Below, in pieces: positions 30,401 through 37,542 of a DNA stretch of 64,000 nt. Under the pieces are notes generated by a model. It did not search any database. It was not told where the DNA came from and worked only from the letters and a program-made list of their open reading frames with translations. Position 1 is the stretch's first letter; each line of letters starts with the position of its first letter. The position numbers and the translations under genes are program-made. The DNA comes from Nostoc sp. NMS9 (lineage in GTDB: Bacteria; Cyanobacteriota; Cyanobacteriia; Cyanobacteriales; Nostocaceae): the NCBI RefSeq assembly GCF_017114995.1, contig NZ_JABXKL010000002.1, positions 46,097 through 110,096 of the forward strand, written 5' to 3'.

Positions 30401-32861
30401 ACAAATTACCAGACAAGTCATAAACTCGCAGTCCAGCATTTTTGACTGAGGTTAATACTAGGCTCTCGGCAGAATTTGTGGCGTTCACATAGATAGCAGG
30501 ATCATCAGCATCAGCACGTTGATCCACTGGTAGGGTTTGATCGTCTAATAAATCGGGACGAGTTTCTACTCTGGGTGCAGCAGTTGGAACTAAGTCTGCA
30601 TTCAAAGTGAGGATTTGGGTAAATTGGCTTTGGTTGAAGTTGTTATCACTTACCAGCACAATCGACTGGCTACCATTTGCTAGTTTGGGGCCAAAGGTAA
30701 TACCCTCGATGTTATCTGTACCGTTAGGCAGGTTTAAGTCATTTAAATTCAACAGCAGACGTTTTTGAGCAGGTTGGATAGTAGCTAGTTGTTCAGCACT
30801 CAAATTATTGAGAGAATCGTAGAAACTAATGTCAGTTGCACCTTGCAAAGAAACTTCGTAGATTTTGATTGTGTTGCCTACACCTTGTGCAAAGGAACGT
30901 TCTAACGCCAGTAATGTGCCACGATTATCTATTGCTAGTAAATCTGTCAAACCATTGTCACTTGAGCCTGTGTTAGGGTTGGGTGCTTGGGCGATCGCAT
31001 CAGTAATGTAGAGGTATTCTTTTTCTGGTTGTCCAGTAACCAGATTGTATTGCAGAATCCGGGAAGGGCTGCCACTGGTGAGCGAAGCCTTTAATCCATC
31101 TTGGGAAAGGGCGTTTTCGGTGGCGGTGAATAGGGTTTTCTGGTCAGGTGTGATGGTGAGGCTTTCAAAGGCTAAATTATTGTAAACACCTGATGTCTGC
31201 GTATCACCTGCATCGACAATGCCGTTGCCGTTGGTATCTTCAACTACTGGCAGGAACTTTCTGGGGACAAATAGCGATGCCATTTCTTGCCCTGTAGCTA
31301 GCGAAAACTCTTTAATAAAGGGATTGGTAACGCGACCAGCACCAGGGTTTACTTCCCCCTCAGAAGAAATGAAAACAGTCCCATTATTAGTTAAAGCAAT
31401 ACCTTCTGGGTCAAGGCTGTTGGTTGCAAAAAAGTTGCCATTGGTATCTTTCAGGGTGGTGACATTAGTAAAATTCACCCCGGAATCGGTGGCAGTAAAG
31501 GTATAAAAGCGGGCAGGGGCAACTTGGGAGCGATCGTCTGAGATTGCATAGTAGCGGTTGTTAACTGCATCGTAGGTGACACCAGATAGTCCGCCTAGTG
31601 GAGTCGGTGTTCCATTTACAGTTCCCGCCGCGTCAGCAGGAATAAAGCCAGTAACAAAGGTAGTTTGTCCCACTAATCTTACATTGGGAATGGTTTTACC
31701 TGGTTCATTTGACCCAGTTTGCACATCTGCGAACACCAAGCGATGGTCAGAACTGGGGAAAGGAAAAGTACCTACCAAGGGAAACGTTGAATCAGTATTC
31801 AGCGGCCAAAATACTCCTGAGTTGGCAATTTTCAGGTCAGCGGAAGGTAGCACATAGTCAGTCCGCAGGTTTCCGGGAGTATTATCAGCAAAGTCTGCGG
31901 TGTCAAAGCTAGGATTACCATTTTGGCTAGCGTTTGCACCACCCTGTAAATCTGCTTGTTGGCGCGCACCCAGACTGGTAGGGATGACATTAGTATTGAT
32001 ATTGGGATTTTGCAAGAGTTGGCGAATAGCGTTGTCAAAACTATCACCATCCAACGGATCTGCATTTTGGTCGCCAACAATCACAAAGCTTGATCCAGGA
32101 TCAATACCGCCTATTTTACCCTCATCATCATAAATGTAATTAGCATTACCAGGGGTTATGTAGTCTGCCCAAAAGCGGATCTCGTCGTGGTTACGCTTAC
32201 CGTTGCGGTCTTCCGCACCATCAAAGGTTGGGGGCGTGGGGTGGCTGGCGAGGATGTGAATTGTCTCGCCGTTTACCTGGATGGGCACATCCCAGTGACT
32301 TTTAGAAGAAAGGCGTAGAACTGCCAATTCCTCCTCAGAATACCAATCATTTGGCTGTGGTGTTGTCGACTCGTCAGGAAGCAAAGCATTGGGCATATCC
32401 TTCCAGAGGAAGTTTTGGAAGGTGCGGATGTTGGCAGTGTCGATGGGATATTTGGACAGCAGCAATAACCCGTATTGACCAGGGAAATTTCCGAATCCAA
32501 AAGCATCATCGCCGTATCCGGCTGTACCTGTAGTTGTAACTGCTGTACCGTCGTTGTTTAAGTCCAACCCAGAGGCAATACCCGTATTGGAAGGAGCGAT
32601 GTAGAAGTAGGGGTAGTCAACGGGTGTTGTACCATTCTGGCTGACGGCTAGGTAATTTTGCCGGAATAGTTGAACTGCCTCCGGCGAATAGTCAAATTCG
32701 TTAATTAGCAACACATCCGGGTTATGACGCTGGATGATTTCTGCAACTGCCTTTGCTTGAGCATTGTCAAGAGTAGACAAATCACTGACTAACTGACCTT
32801 CAGCATTACGATTCAGGGAAGCATTGAACTGGGAAAAGCGAATTGTATTAGTAGTTATCAT
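27420..32861 (-). CDS. Multidomain EEP nuclease/phosphatase-phytase protein with RTX C-terminus
   Basis: An 1813-aa protein. An endonuclease/exonuclease/phosphatase domain (about 1-380) shows LLINEFD, ILASHPTPP, VIVGDQNADPLDG and SSDHRLVF. Next come an esterase-like-phytase propeller (about 390-765, GGLSGVTYDAVNNRYYAISD), a 3-phytase beta-propeller (about 775-1130: RADADDPAIYVN, GFLYIGQENVGIW, VEGLTIYY), a second esterase-like propeller (about 1160-1560, GGFSGLYFQG) and an RTX region (about 1580-1813). It has no Sec signal and so is probably a type I secretion substrate. It would act on extracellular DNA, phytate and other organic phosphates. Compared with its two paralogous C-termini, its RTX part has 9 extra residues (SNPYGGLRQ), encoded by a dispersed repeat. 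Confidence 0.88.
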   Translation of the reverse strand: MITTNTIRFSQFNASLNRNAEGQLVSDLSTLDNAQAKAVAEIIQRHNPDVLLINEFDYSPEAVQLFRQNYLAVSQNGTTPVDYPYFYIAPSNTGIASGLDLNNDGTAVTTTGTAGYGDDAFGFGNFPGQYGLLLLSKYPIDTANIRTFQNFLWKDMPNALLPDESTTPQPNDWYSEEELAVLRLSSKSHWDVPIQVNGETIHILASHPTPPTFDGAEDRNGKRNHDEIRFWADYITPGNANYIYDDEGKIGGIDPGSSFVIVGDQNADPLDGDSFDNAIRQLLQNPNINTNVIPTSLGARQQADLQGGANASQNGNPSFDTADFADNTPGNLRTDYVLPSADLKIANSGVFWPLNTDSTFPLVGTFPFPSSDHRLVFADVQTGSNEPGKTIPNVRLVGQTTFVTGFIPADAAGTVNGTPTPLGGLSGVTYDAVNNRYYAISDDRSQVAPARFYTFTATDSGVNFTNVTTLKDTNGNFFATNSLDPEGIALTNNGTVFISSEGEVNPGAGRVTNPFIKEFSLATGQEMASLFVPRKFLPVVEDTNGNGIVDAGDTQTSGVYNNLAFESLTITPDQKTLFTATENALSQDGLKASLTSGSPSRILQYNLVTGQPEKEYLYITDAIAQAPNPNTGSSDNGLTDLLAIDNRGTLLALERSFAQGVGNTIKIYEVSLQGATDISFYDSLNNLSAEQLATIQPAQKRLLLNLNDLNLPNGTDNIEGITFGPKLANGSQSIVLVSDNNFNQSQFTQILTLNADLVPTAAPRVETRPDLLDDQTLPVDQRADADDPAIYVNATNSAESLVLTSVKNAGLRVYDLSGNLLQTVNPGGIRYNNIDLQYGFKLGNQSVDIAVASDRNNDKLAIFKINPNTPGQYLEDITDNSIGTLFQGLPFAEPYSSSSRSAYGLTLYRSPITNDYYVFTSRRETGDVAQFKLIDKGNGKIGVERVREFTIPTIEGRDPQTEGMVVDQETGFLYIGQENVGIWKFQAEPNGGTTGKLIDKVRDLGGTYLTDDVEGLTIYYGKNGTGYLLVSSQGDNTFVAYTREGNNEYVGNFAVGNNGSIDSVQESDGADVINVPLGTNFPFGLFVTQDGSNEPAKIVSDEGEEENISSNFKLVPWENIANAFPNSLNIDTTSYDPRNPVAQPKLTIYEFENLPKLGTTSENQDIFLGGFSGLYFQGFAANGNLKFVTNTDRGPNGEPDGVNRPFLLPDFQPEIVSFELNRTTGKISITKRTELLRQDGTTPLTGLPNLQAVGNGLAYTDEIAVDLDNNVLANDPLGADLEGIVVAENGDYWLVDEYRPAIYHFDVNGKLIDRFIPQGTATAPNPDQPAGSFGTEVLPAVYAQRRNNRGFEAVALEGNKLYAFIQSAIDNPDVANDATSKASLNLRILEFDIVSKQVTGEYLYRLEGLPGTDKIGDAVSLGNGKFAVVERDDNATSAGNKLIYQIDLAGATNINNPANFTLPVGKTIEQLTSAELATANITPVSKSLIANAAQLGYTGVEKLEGLALVAPNTLALINDNDFNITGNTAAEKLGILELPNNLTTVEPTFPNGFGSSNSDTVNLEPGQFFSAGDGADFVEGAEGNTILAGNGDDTVLAGSDSSVSGEDGNDRIFIGQNGSVQNTSADGGIGDDVITVVEASGSNNLFGAAGDDTLTVIEGSRQSLFGGSGNDTLTSNGSNNRLYGGSGDDKLFSNVNDSLFGGDGDDVLFAGQGGSNPYGGLRQRLSGGTGIDQFWIANASLPTSKNIVTDFTSGIDKIGLGGIGVTQFNALTLLQQGNDTIVKIGNAELVSLLGIISTNLTANDFVFSVSVVG
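27694..27722. repeat. Dispersed repeat inserted in frame in the RTX coding region
   Basis: The segment GGCGCAGCCCCCCGTAGGG is absent from the aligned positions of the two sister genes (near 19265 and 22360). It adds nine codons without breaking the frame. It resembles small mobile-like repeats of Nostoc. Confidence 0.55.
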
Positions 32862-33077
32862 GTTTAATTGTGAGATAGATTCTAGATATTGGGAATGGGC
32901 GTTTCTGCGTTATATCAAGTCCGGTCGAATACTTATCATTAGGGCTAACGCGGGGACGCAGAGGTTTTTTTGATAAACAATTTAGATGGACACGAGCAGA
33001 TTCAAACGATTGCTCTCAAGTTTCCCAAAGAGCGTAGACAGATAGTGGCTTGTCGTTAGACATCGCTTGAATCTGCG

Positions 33078-33245
33078 TTAAACAAAGACGAAACGAGCAT
33101 CTGTTGCCAAATTCGTATTACGGTTTAACCCGTTTTCCACGACAGCAATCAATTCCGCTCTATTGTTGGTGAAAATGCCCATACACCAGCCATTTTCATC
33201 GGTATTGAAAGAGATAAAAGCAATATCACCTTGTGTCAAAGCCAT
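33078..33245 (-). pseudogene. Fragment of an exported lamin-tail-type protein
   Basis: A 55-codon frame from the ATG at 33245, which has GGAG 9 nt upstream. A TTG six codons earlier is less likely. The first 20 residues (MALTQGDIAFISFNTDENGW) match the start of cyanobacterial secreted proteins with a lamin-tail/ExeM-like N-terminus. The rest (NRAELIAVVENGLNRN) does not continue that fold. I read it as a truncated or rearranged gene, perhaps with a live promoter. A Pho-box-like element lies about 200 bp upstream. Confidence 0.5.
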
Positions 33246-33441
33246 TAACAACGTCTCCTTCAATTTATTTTGTATTGTTTGAAAATCGCCTGAAAAGCTG
33301 ATGTTCAGTAATAATTTGCAAACATAATCAAGTCACATTGACAATCGCAATATCACTATCAAAAAAACTATTTTTTAGTCAACAAAGCTACGGGTTTTAT
33401 TAGTATTAATCCATATTCAGCAACCTCAAGTTATCTCAGCA

Positions 33442-33471
33442 ACGTTAAGAAACTGCTAGCAAAAGGTTAAA
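33442..33471 (-). promoter_or_regulatory. Candidate Pho box
   Basis: On the minus strand: TTTAACCT, TTT, GCTAGCAG, TTT, CTTAACGT. Outer units fit the Pho-box 8-mer, the middle one does not; the 11-bp phase is exact. It lies upstream of the lamin-tail fragment and, about 580 bp further on, the EEP-phytase gene. Confidence 0.5.
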
Positions 33472-33524
33472 AGAACAAATATTTGGTATTGAGTTGCCTT
33501 CAGAATATACAGTTGGATTTAGAT

Positions 33525-33550
33525 CCCCGACTTCTCGAAGAAGTCCGGGG
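33525..33550. repeat. Dispersed hairpin repeat
   Basis: CCCCGACTTCT and its near-complement (AGAAGTCCGGGG, one bulged base) form a stem. A second common motif, GCGGACAAGATGCCCGCC, follows at 33577-33594. Both are frequent Nostoc intergenic repeats. They fill the gap between the COP23 gene and the Pho-box region. Confidence 0.6.
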
Positions 33551-33655
33551 GGCAGAAATTTTACGCCCAAAAAAAAGCGGACAAGATGCCCGCCACACAA
33601 TAAGTAGTTGGATATTTTTATTTGAAAGTCATTTTGTATTAAAAGCCACTCTTGC

Positions 33656-34438
33656 TTACCGGAACTTACCAGGGCTTAGACGAACACCGTTAGGTTGAGA
33701 CTGACGACGAATTGCTACTCCACTCCGCAAATTGTTTCCAGTACCACCATCTTGACGATCGAGGAAAGGTCTGAGATTAATCCCACTTCTAGATGAACTA
33801 ACCCGATTATTGCCACTACCTAGAAATGTGCGTCCTAAATTATATAATTCGTTGCCTCCACTACTGCGATCGCCATAAGTGTTAACGGCTATAGTTTGTT
33901 GTCCGCTGTCAGCAGTAGTCAAGTTTTGAAAAATGCTATTGCGGATAACAACAGGATCTTTTCCACGGGGGACTGTCAGCACAATTCTACAGGTTGGATT
34001 AGCATCAGTTGTGACGCAGACAGTATTTTCGTTATTTTCTACGGATGTCTGAAGTTCTTGTAAACCATCTGGGCGATAAAGTTCTAAACGACTAGCAATT
34101 GCTGTACAGCGTCTTTGTGCGTCCCAACCACCGCCCAAAGCCGCAGGCGCTGCCCAAGCAAAGAATTGTCCTGGTTGACTTTGTGGCTGATACATGACAG
34201 TGTACTGTCCATTATAAGTTTGACAGGTAAACCGAGTTGTACCATCAGCTGAGGGTGAAGGTGGTACACCTGTCGATGTGTCTATTGGGACTGGTGCTGA
34301 TGTGCCGTCTGATGGTACTGTTGGTACTACTACACCATCGCCGCTAGAATCATATTGCGCCATTGCTGCCGAATTGCTCAGACACAAAGATAAGCCAAGA
34401 CTGCCCAAAGATATCAACCGCAGCATTTGTGATGACAT
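33656..34438 (-). CDS. COP23-domain exported protein
   Basis: A 260-aa protein with a signal peptide (LISLGSLGLSLCLSNSAAMAQ, cut after AMA). After a Pro/Thr/Ser-rich spacer comes a COP23 domain (about 70-185): FTCQTYNGQYTVMYQ, FFAWAAP, QRRCTAIASRLELY, NTVCVTT and CRIVLTVPRG. COP23 was described as a circadian-oscillating, membrane-associated polypeptide in cyanobacteria; its biochemical role is unknown. The C-terminal 60 residues are rich in Arg, Asn and Gly. GGAGG lies 7 nt before the ATG. It stands alone on the minus strand. Confidence 0.8.
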   Translation of the reverse strand: MSSQMLRLISLGSLGLSLCLSNSAAMAQYDSSGDGVVVPTVPSDGTSAPVPIDTSTGVPPSPSADGTTRFTCQTYNGQYTVMYQPQSQPGQFFAWAAPAALGGGWDAQRRCTAIASRLELYRPDGLQELQTSVENNENTVCVTTDANPTCRIVLTVPRGKDPVVIRNSIFQNLTTADSGQQTIAVNTYGDRSSGGNELYNLGRTFLGSGNNRVSSSRSGINLRPFLDRQDGGTGNNLRSGVAIRRQSQPNGVRLSPGKFR

Positions 34439-34672
34439 AAATCATCCTCCAGGAGAAATTAAGTAGGGAATTGATAGTTTAAGTGACGAATAATTCTGGC
34501 TTTTGATTCAGCAAAAACTTATTTTTTTCTCTGGTGTTTTTTCTCTGCAAGTAGCTTTTTCACCCGTGCTTGAATTTCTGTATGACGCTCCACTCTTTGT
34601 AGACGTAACGGTTGTAGCACTTATTTGCTTAAACTGAGTCACTCAAATACTTGAAAATTTTATTTGTATATG

Positions 34673-35419
34673 CTAAGGCAAATTATTTGGATCAATACCT
34701 TGAGATTGTAAATAGGCAATTAGCCGTTCTTTTTGCTGACGTTCCTGTTCGGCACGTTGGCGTTCCTGTTCAATTTGTTCCACAGCCCAAAGTAACAAAT
34801 TACCTGCCTCATCCCACCAGCGCAACCAGTAACCAGTTCTGGCTTCTTTTGTTCCTTGCCAGGTTCCCAGGAATAAACCCATTGAATCAATCCAATGACG
34901 ACCATTTTCATCAGGTTGCTTTAATTCGTAGCGGCCGTTTTCGAGTTGGTAAAATTCTAACAAACCACCATTTGGGTCAAAAATTACGTAAATTGGGACT
35001 TGAAGAATCTGCTCGTAAAAAAACCATTTTCCTGGTGGATAGGTTCGTTTAAAAGAGTATTCTCCACCCTCAGTGTCAGATAGAAATTCCATCACAATCG
35101 CTGGAATATCTCCATCTAAATTGGGTGTATAGCTTTTGCGTTCTCCTAAAACCTGATTTACCGATGGTACATAAACCCAATCGGGTGCTTTAGCAATAAA
35201 TTGCCCGTTTATCGTCGCACAAAGTCCAAAATTTGAGGCTATCAACATCTGGGGTTGGATGAAACCACTTATTTCAAGGCTTTCACGCAAAGCACCAGCC
35301 AATAGTGGCTGACCTATATTTTCCACTGGTTCATTCTCTAGGTGAAAATCTACGGGCAATGCTTCCCAAGATATTATCAGTTCTGTTGAAGGTTTAGCTT
35401 CACCGAGTTGGGTTGCCAT
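34673..35419 (-). CDS. Uma2-family (DUF820) PD-(D/E)XK protein
   Basis: A 248-aa protein from the ATG at 35419, preceded by AGGGG; a GTG two codons upstream is possible. It follows the Uma2 pattern common in cyanobacteria: APDWVYVPSV, the IPAIVMEFLSD strand with its acidic residue, and VPIYVIFDPNGGLLEFYQL. The C-terminus is a charged helix (QERQRAEQERQQKERL), probably a coiled coil, then GIDPNNLP. The fold is restriction-endonuclease-like, but no activity or partner is visible. The family is highly multicopy in Nostocales; two more members lie at 55575 and 59898. Confidence 0.85.
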   Translation of the reverse strand: MATQLGEAKPSTELIISWEALPVDFHLENEPVENIGQPLLAGALRESLEISGFIQPQMLIASNFGLCATINGQFIAKAPDWVYVPSVNQVLGERKSYTPNLDGDIPAIVMEFLSDTEGGEYSFKRTYPPGKWFFYEQILQVPIYVIFDPNGGLLEFYQLENGRYELKQPDENGRHWIDSMGLFLGTWQGTKEARTGYWLRWWDEAGNLLLWAVEQIEQERQRAEQERQQKERLIAYLQSQGIDPNNLP

Positions 35420-35622
35420 AAACACCCCTTTTTATTGATTTGTCTTTATTTTATGGCTGACCAGCGGTTTGTTGCTGACGTGGCGACAAAAAAAGCTAGG
35501 ATGCAGATAAAAGAAATTCCATAGCCCTTAAACATCGTTGATAATACTTACGCTTATTGCGACTCAATTAATTATGGTTGTGAATTCTTTTAGAGATTTG
35601 TGCTGAGATATTGGTCATCAAT

Positions 35623-35648
35623 GTTGGGTTTCGTTCTTCAACCCAACC
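35623..35648. repeat. GTTGGGTT inverted repeat
   Basis: GTTGGGTT and AACCCAAC are separated by about 10 nt (TCGTTCTTC core). This is a dispersed Nostoc palindrome, not obviously a terminator since no T tract follows. Confidence 0.6.
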
Positions 35649-35766
35649 TACTAGCGATCGCACTAATTCTCAACCAACAACAGTCTCACCAGTCGTGATC
35701 AGAATCGATCACTGTTCCATCCTCCAATACAAGACCATAGACTCGCCGTTTGGGATGGATAAAACA

Positions 35767-35795
35767 CAAAAAACCCCGGCGAAACTAGCCGAGGT
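35767..35795 (-). terminator. Intrinsic terminator of first ssl1498-like copy
   Basis: On the minus strand, CCTCGGC...GCCGGGG closes a GC-rich stem followed directly by TTTTTTG. It lies about 55 bp after the stop of the gene at 35850. Confidence 0.8.
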
Positions 35796-35849
35796 AAGGT
35801 CGAGAAGTGAGATTAACGATGAGATACAGCGATACCGAAATCAAAAATC

Positions 35850-36020
35850 TTAACTAACGCTAAAACTAACCAATACTAAAGTTGTGATGATTAAAGTTGC
35901 AAAAAGACCCTGTAAGACATATTTACGTTGTTCCCAAATTGCTGGGTACTCAGCGTAGTACATCTTGGGTTCTGCTGCGTAGTTGTTGAGAATGCCGTCT
36001 TCGTTAGTGGTGGTGTACAT
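35850..36020 (-). CDS. ssl1498-family light-harvesting-like small membrane protein, copy 1
   Basis: A 56-aa protein, MYTTTNEDGILNNYAAEP at the start, then YYAEYPAIWEQRKYVLQG and a C-terminal hydrophobic helix (LFATLIITTLVLVSFSVS). I recognise this as the short cyanobacterial 'ssl1498 family light-harvesting-like' protein, one membrane span, presumably thylakoid. Its function is not settled. It has its own promoter (TTGACG, 17 bp, TATATT) and terminator. It is nearly identical to copy 2 at 36255. Confidence 0.75.
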   Translation of the reverse strand: MYTTTNEDGILNNYAAEPKMYYAEYPAIWEQRKYVLQGLFATLIITTLVLVSFSVS

Positions 36021-36059
36021 AGTTTTTTCCTTTCTTTCTTTTGTTATCTTATGTAAATA

Positions 36060-36088
36060 AATATAACAAGTTCGTTACAAATCGTCAA
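36060..36088 (-). promoter_or_regulatory. Sigma-70 promoter of copy 1
   Basis: On the minus strand TTGACG and TATATT are separated by exactly 17 bp, about 40 bp before the ATG at 36020. The same pair occurs upstream of copy 2. Confidence 0.75.
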
Positions 36089-36169
36089 CACGACTTGACA
36101 AAAAAAGATTGATGATAGATATAAAACTGACTTATCAGCATACCACTGCCGTTTAAGGATACGTAAAAC

Positions 36170-36198
36170 ACAAAAAACCCCGGCGAAACTAACCGAGG
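36170..36198 (-). terminator. Intrinsic terminator of second ssl1498-like copy
   Basis: On the minus strand a stem CCTCGGTT...GCCGGGG is followed by TTTTTTG. It is the duplicate of the terminator at 35767-35795. Confidence 0.8.
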
Positions 36199-36254
36199 TA
36201 ACAGAGAGAAGTATGAATGACGATGAGATACAGCGATACTGAAATCAAAAAATC

Positions 36255-36425
36255 TTAGCTAATGCTAAAACCAACCAAAACTAAAGCGGTGACGATTAAA
36301 GTTGCAAAAAGACCCTGTAAGACATATTTACGTTGTTCCCAAATTGCTGGGTACTCAGCGTAGTACATCTTGGGTTCTGCTGCGTAGTTGTTGAGAATGC
36401 CATCTTCGTTAGTGGTGGTATACAT
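36255..36425 (-). CDS. ssl1498-family light-harvesting-like small membrane protein, copy 2
   Basis: A 56-aa protein identical to copy 1 except in the membrane helix near the C-terminus (LIVTALVLVGFSIS versus LIITTLVLVSFSVS). The changes are conservative, so both copies look functional. The whole unit of promoter, gene and terminator is duplicated in tandem with a period of about 405 bp. Sense and expression match copy 1. Confidence 0.75.
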   Translation of the reverse strand: MYTTTNEDGILNNYAAEPKMYYAEYPAIWEQRKYVLQGLFATLIVTALVLVGFSIS

Positions 36426-36461
36426 AGTTTTCTTTTTTGGTTTTGTTATGTTATGTAACTA

Positions 36462-36490
36462 AATATAACAGTTTCGTTACAAATGGTCAA
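36462..36490 (-). promoter_or_regulatory. Sigma-70 promoter of copy 2
   Basis: On the minus strand TTGACC and TATATT with a 17-bp spacer (ATTTGTAACGAAACTGT), about 37 bp before the ATG at 36425. Confidence 0.75.
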
Positions 36491-36661
36491 TAGTACTTGA
36501 CAAATAAAGACTAATGGTAGATATAAAGTTGACTTATCAGTGATCGCGGATTCTGGTGAAGCGGTTCTAGGCAATGAAAGCAGCTTGTATATAGCCCTCT
36601 TTTACCACTCTGGACAGAGGAAAAATAGCGATCGCATCATAATGACAGGTAATACAACATA

Positions 36662-37072
36662 ATGAAAATCACGAATTTTCAGACTATTTATATCGCAAAA
36701 ACCTCTGAACCATCGCCATCCCCAATTCTAAAACGGGAACCGGAAGGAGTAAACCTGCTAGGTGCGAGTTGGGTTCCATTCTGGCAAACCATAGTCTGGT
36801 TAGTATTTTGGGTTTTTATAATCAGATATATTAATAAAAATTTTAGCGAACAAATTAGTAGCTTATTCAATGTTTTTATCACAAGAATCCAAGATGGTTC
36901 TCCAGTTAAATTCGGAAACTTTATGGAGCTAGATGCTCCACTAGCGATCAAAAATGCACAGGTAAGGATTGCAACTTCAGAAGGTGTGAGTGGTATAACT
37001 GTCCCTGAAGATATTACAGCACTTCCGGTAGCTATGAAGTACAGCCTCAAAACTGAAAACTATGCTAGCTAG
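36662..37072 (+). CDS. Membrane-anchored N-terminal part of a pYEATS protein
   Basis: A 136-aa frame with one clear transmembrane helix at about 40-57 (WQTIVWLVFWVFIIRYI) after a short N-terminal segment. The remainder (IQDGSPVKFGNFMELDAP, ITVPEDI) is seen as the juxtamembrane part of pYEATS proteins in other cyanobacteria, as far as I recall. It ends at TAG 37070-37072, 11 nt inside the next frame. It is either a separate gene coupled to the next, or the first part of one gene broken by a frameshift. Confidence 0.55.
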   Translation: MKITNFQTIYIAKTSEPSPSPILKREPEGVNLLGASWVPFWQTIVWLVFWVFIIRYINKNFSEQISSLFNVFITRIQDGSPVKFGNFMELDAPLAIKNAQVRIATSEGVSGITVPEDITALPVAMKYSLKTENYAS

Positions 37073-37478
37073 GAGAGGGGAAAGGAAAAAAACTGTATTG
37101 CATAATAGCGGGAAGCGCTGTAATGAAAAAGTTTTGAATTATCAGAAATACTCTACAAGAGTTTCTGAGAATGTTTATCTAATTCATACATCTGAAGTGA
37201 TTGTACCCAAAACTTTAGAAAAACGTGGACTTTATCGGGCTAAGGTTTGGTTAGAGGCTGATTCAGAAGTTGATTTTAATAATTGTGTTCGCGTTACTTA
37301 TCGCTTACATGACTCTTTTAAAAAGCAAATTATTGCTACTGAGTCACATAATAATCAGTTTGAACTGTGGCTGAATATTTGGGGAGAGTTCACGCTAATT
37401 GCCTATGTTGAACGAAAAAACCAAGAAGCGTTATGGCTGACTCGCTATCTCGCTCTACCAGGATGTCCACCAGAGTAG
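37062..37478 (+). CDS. pYEATS-domain protein (prokaryotic YEATS)
   Basis: A frame of 138 codons. From about residue 45 it matches the pYEATS domain: YRAKVWLEAD, VRVTYRLHDSF, NNQFELWLNIWGEFTLIAYVE and LTRYLALPG. Prokaryotic YEATS domains are beta-sandwich modules proposed to work in membrane-linked signalling. The first 30 residues (LARRGERKKTVLHNSGKR) look like out-of-frame sequence and no ribosome site precedes the ATG, so the true start is uncertain. Together with the frame before it, it probably forms one protein family member of about 270 aa. Confidence 0.65.
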   Translation: MLARRGERKKTVLHNSGKRCNEKVLNYQKYSTRVSENVYLIHTSEVIVPKTLEKRGLYRAKVWLEADSEVDFNNCVRVTYRLHDSFKKQIIATESHNNQFELWLNIWGEFTLIAYVERKNQEALWLTRYLALPGCPPE

Positions 37479-37542
37479 TTTTTTGAAATAGGACGAAGTA
37501 ACACACTCTACTAATATTGGAGAATTTATTTTTTAGGATTCC

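Larger units (their letters stand above)
35420..35849. other. Intergenic region with palindromic repeat
   Basis: About 430 bp without a convincing gene. It holds the GTTGGGTT inverted repeat (35623-35648) and the terminator of the first ssl1498-like copy (35768-35795). Open frames on the plus strand here show no recognisable product. Confidence 0.5.

Noticed and set aside
34651..35052. 133-codon rightward frame
   Set aside because: It is antisense to the Uma2 gene, whose codon pattern and motifs are convincing.
35611..35853. 80-codon rightward frame
   Set aside because: It starts inside the GTTGGGTT palindrome and crosses the terminator of the ssl1498-like gene.
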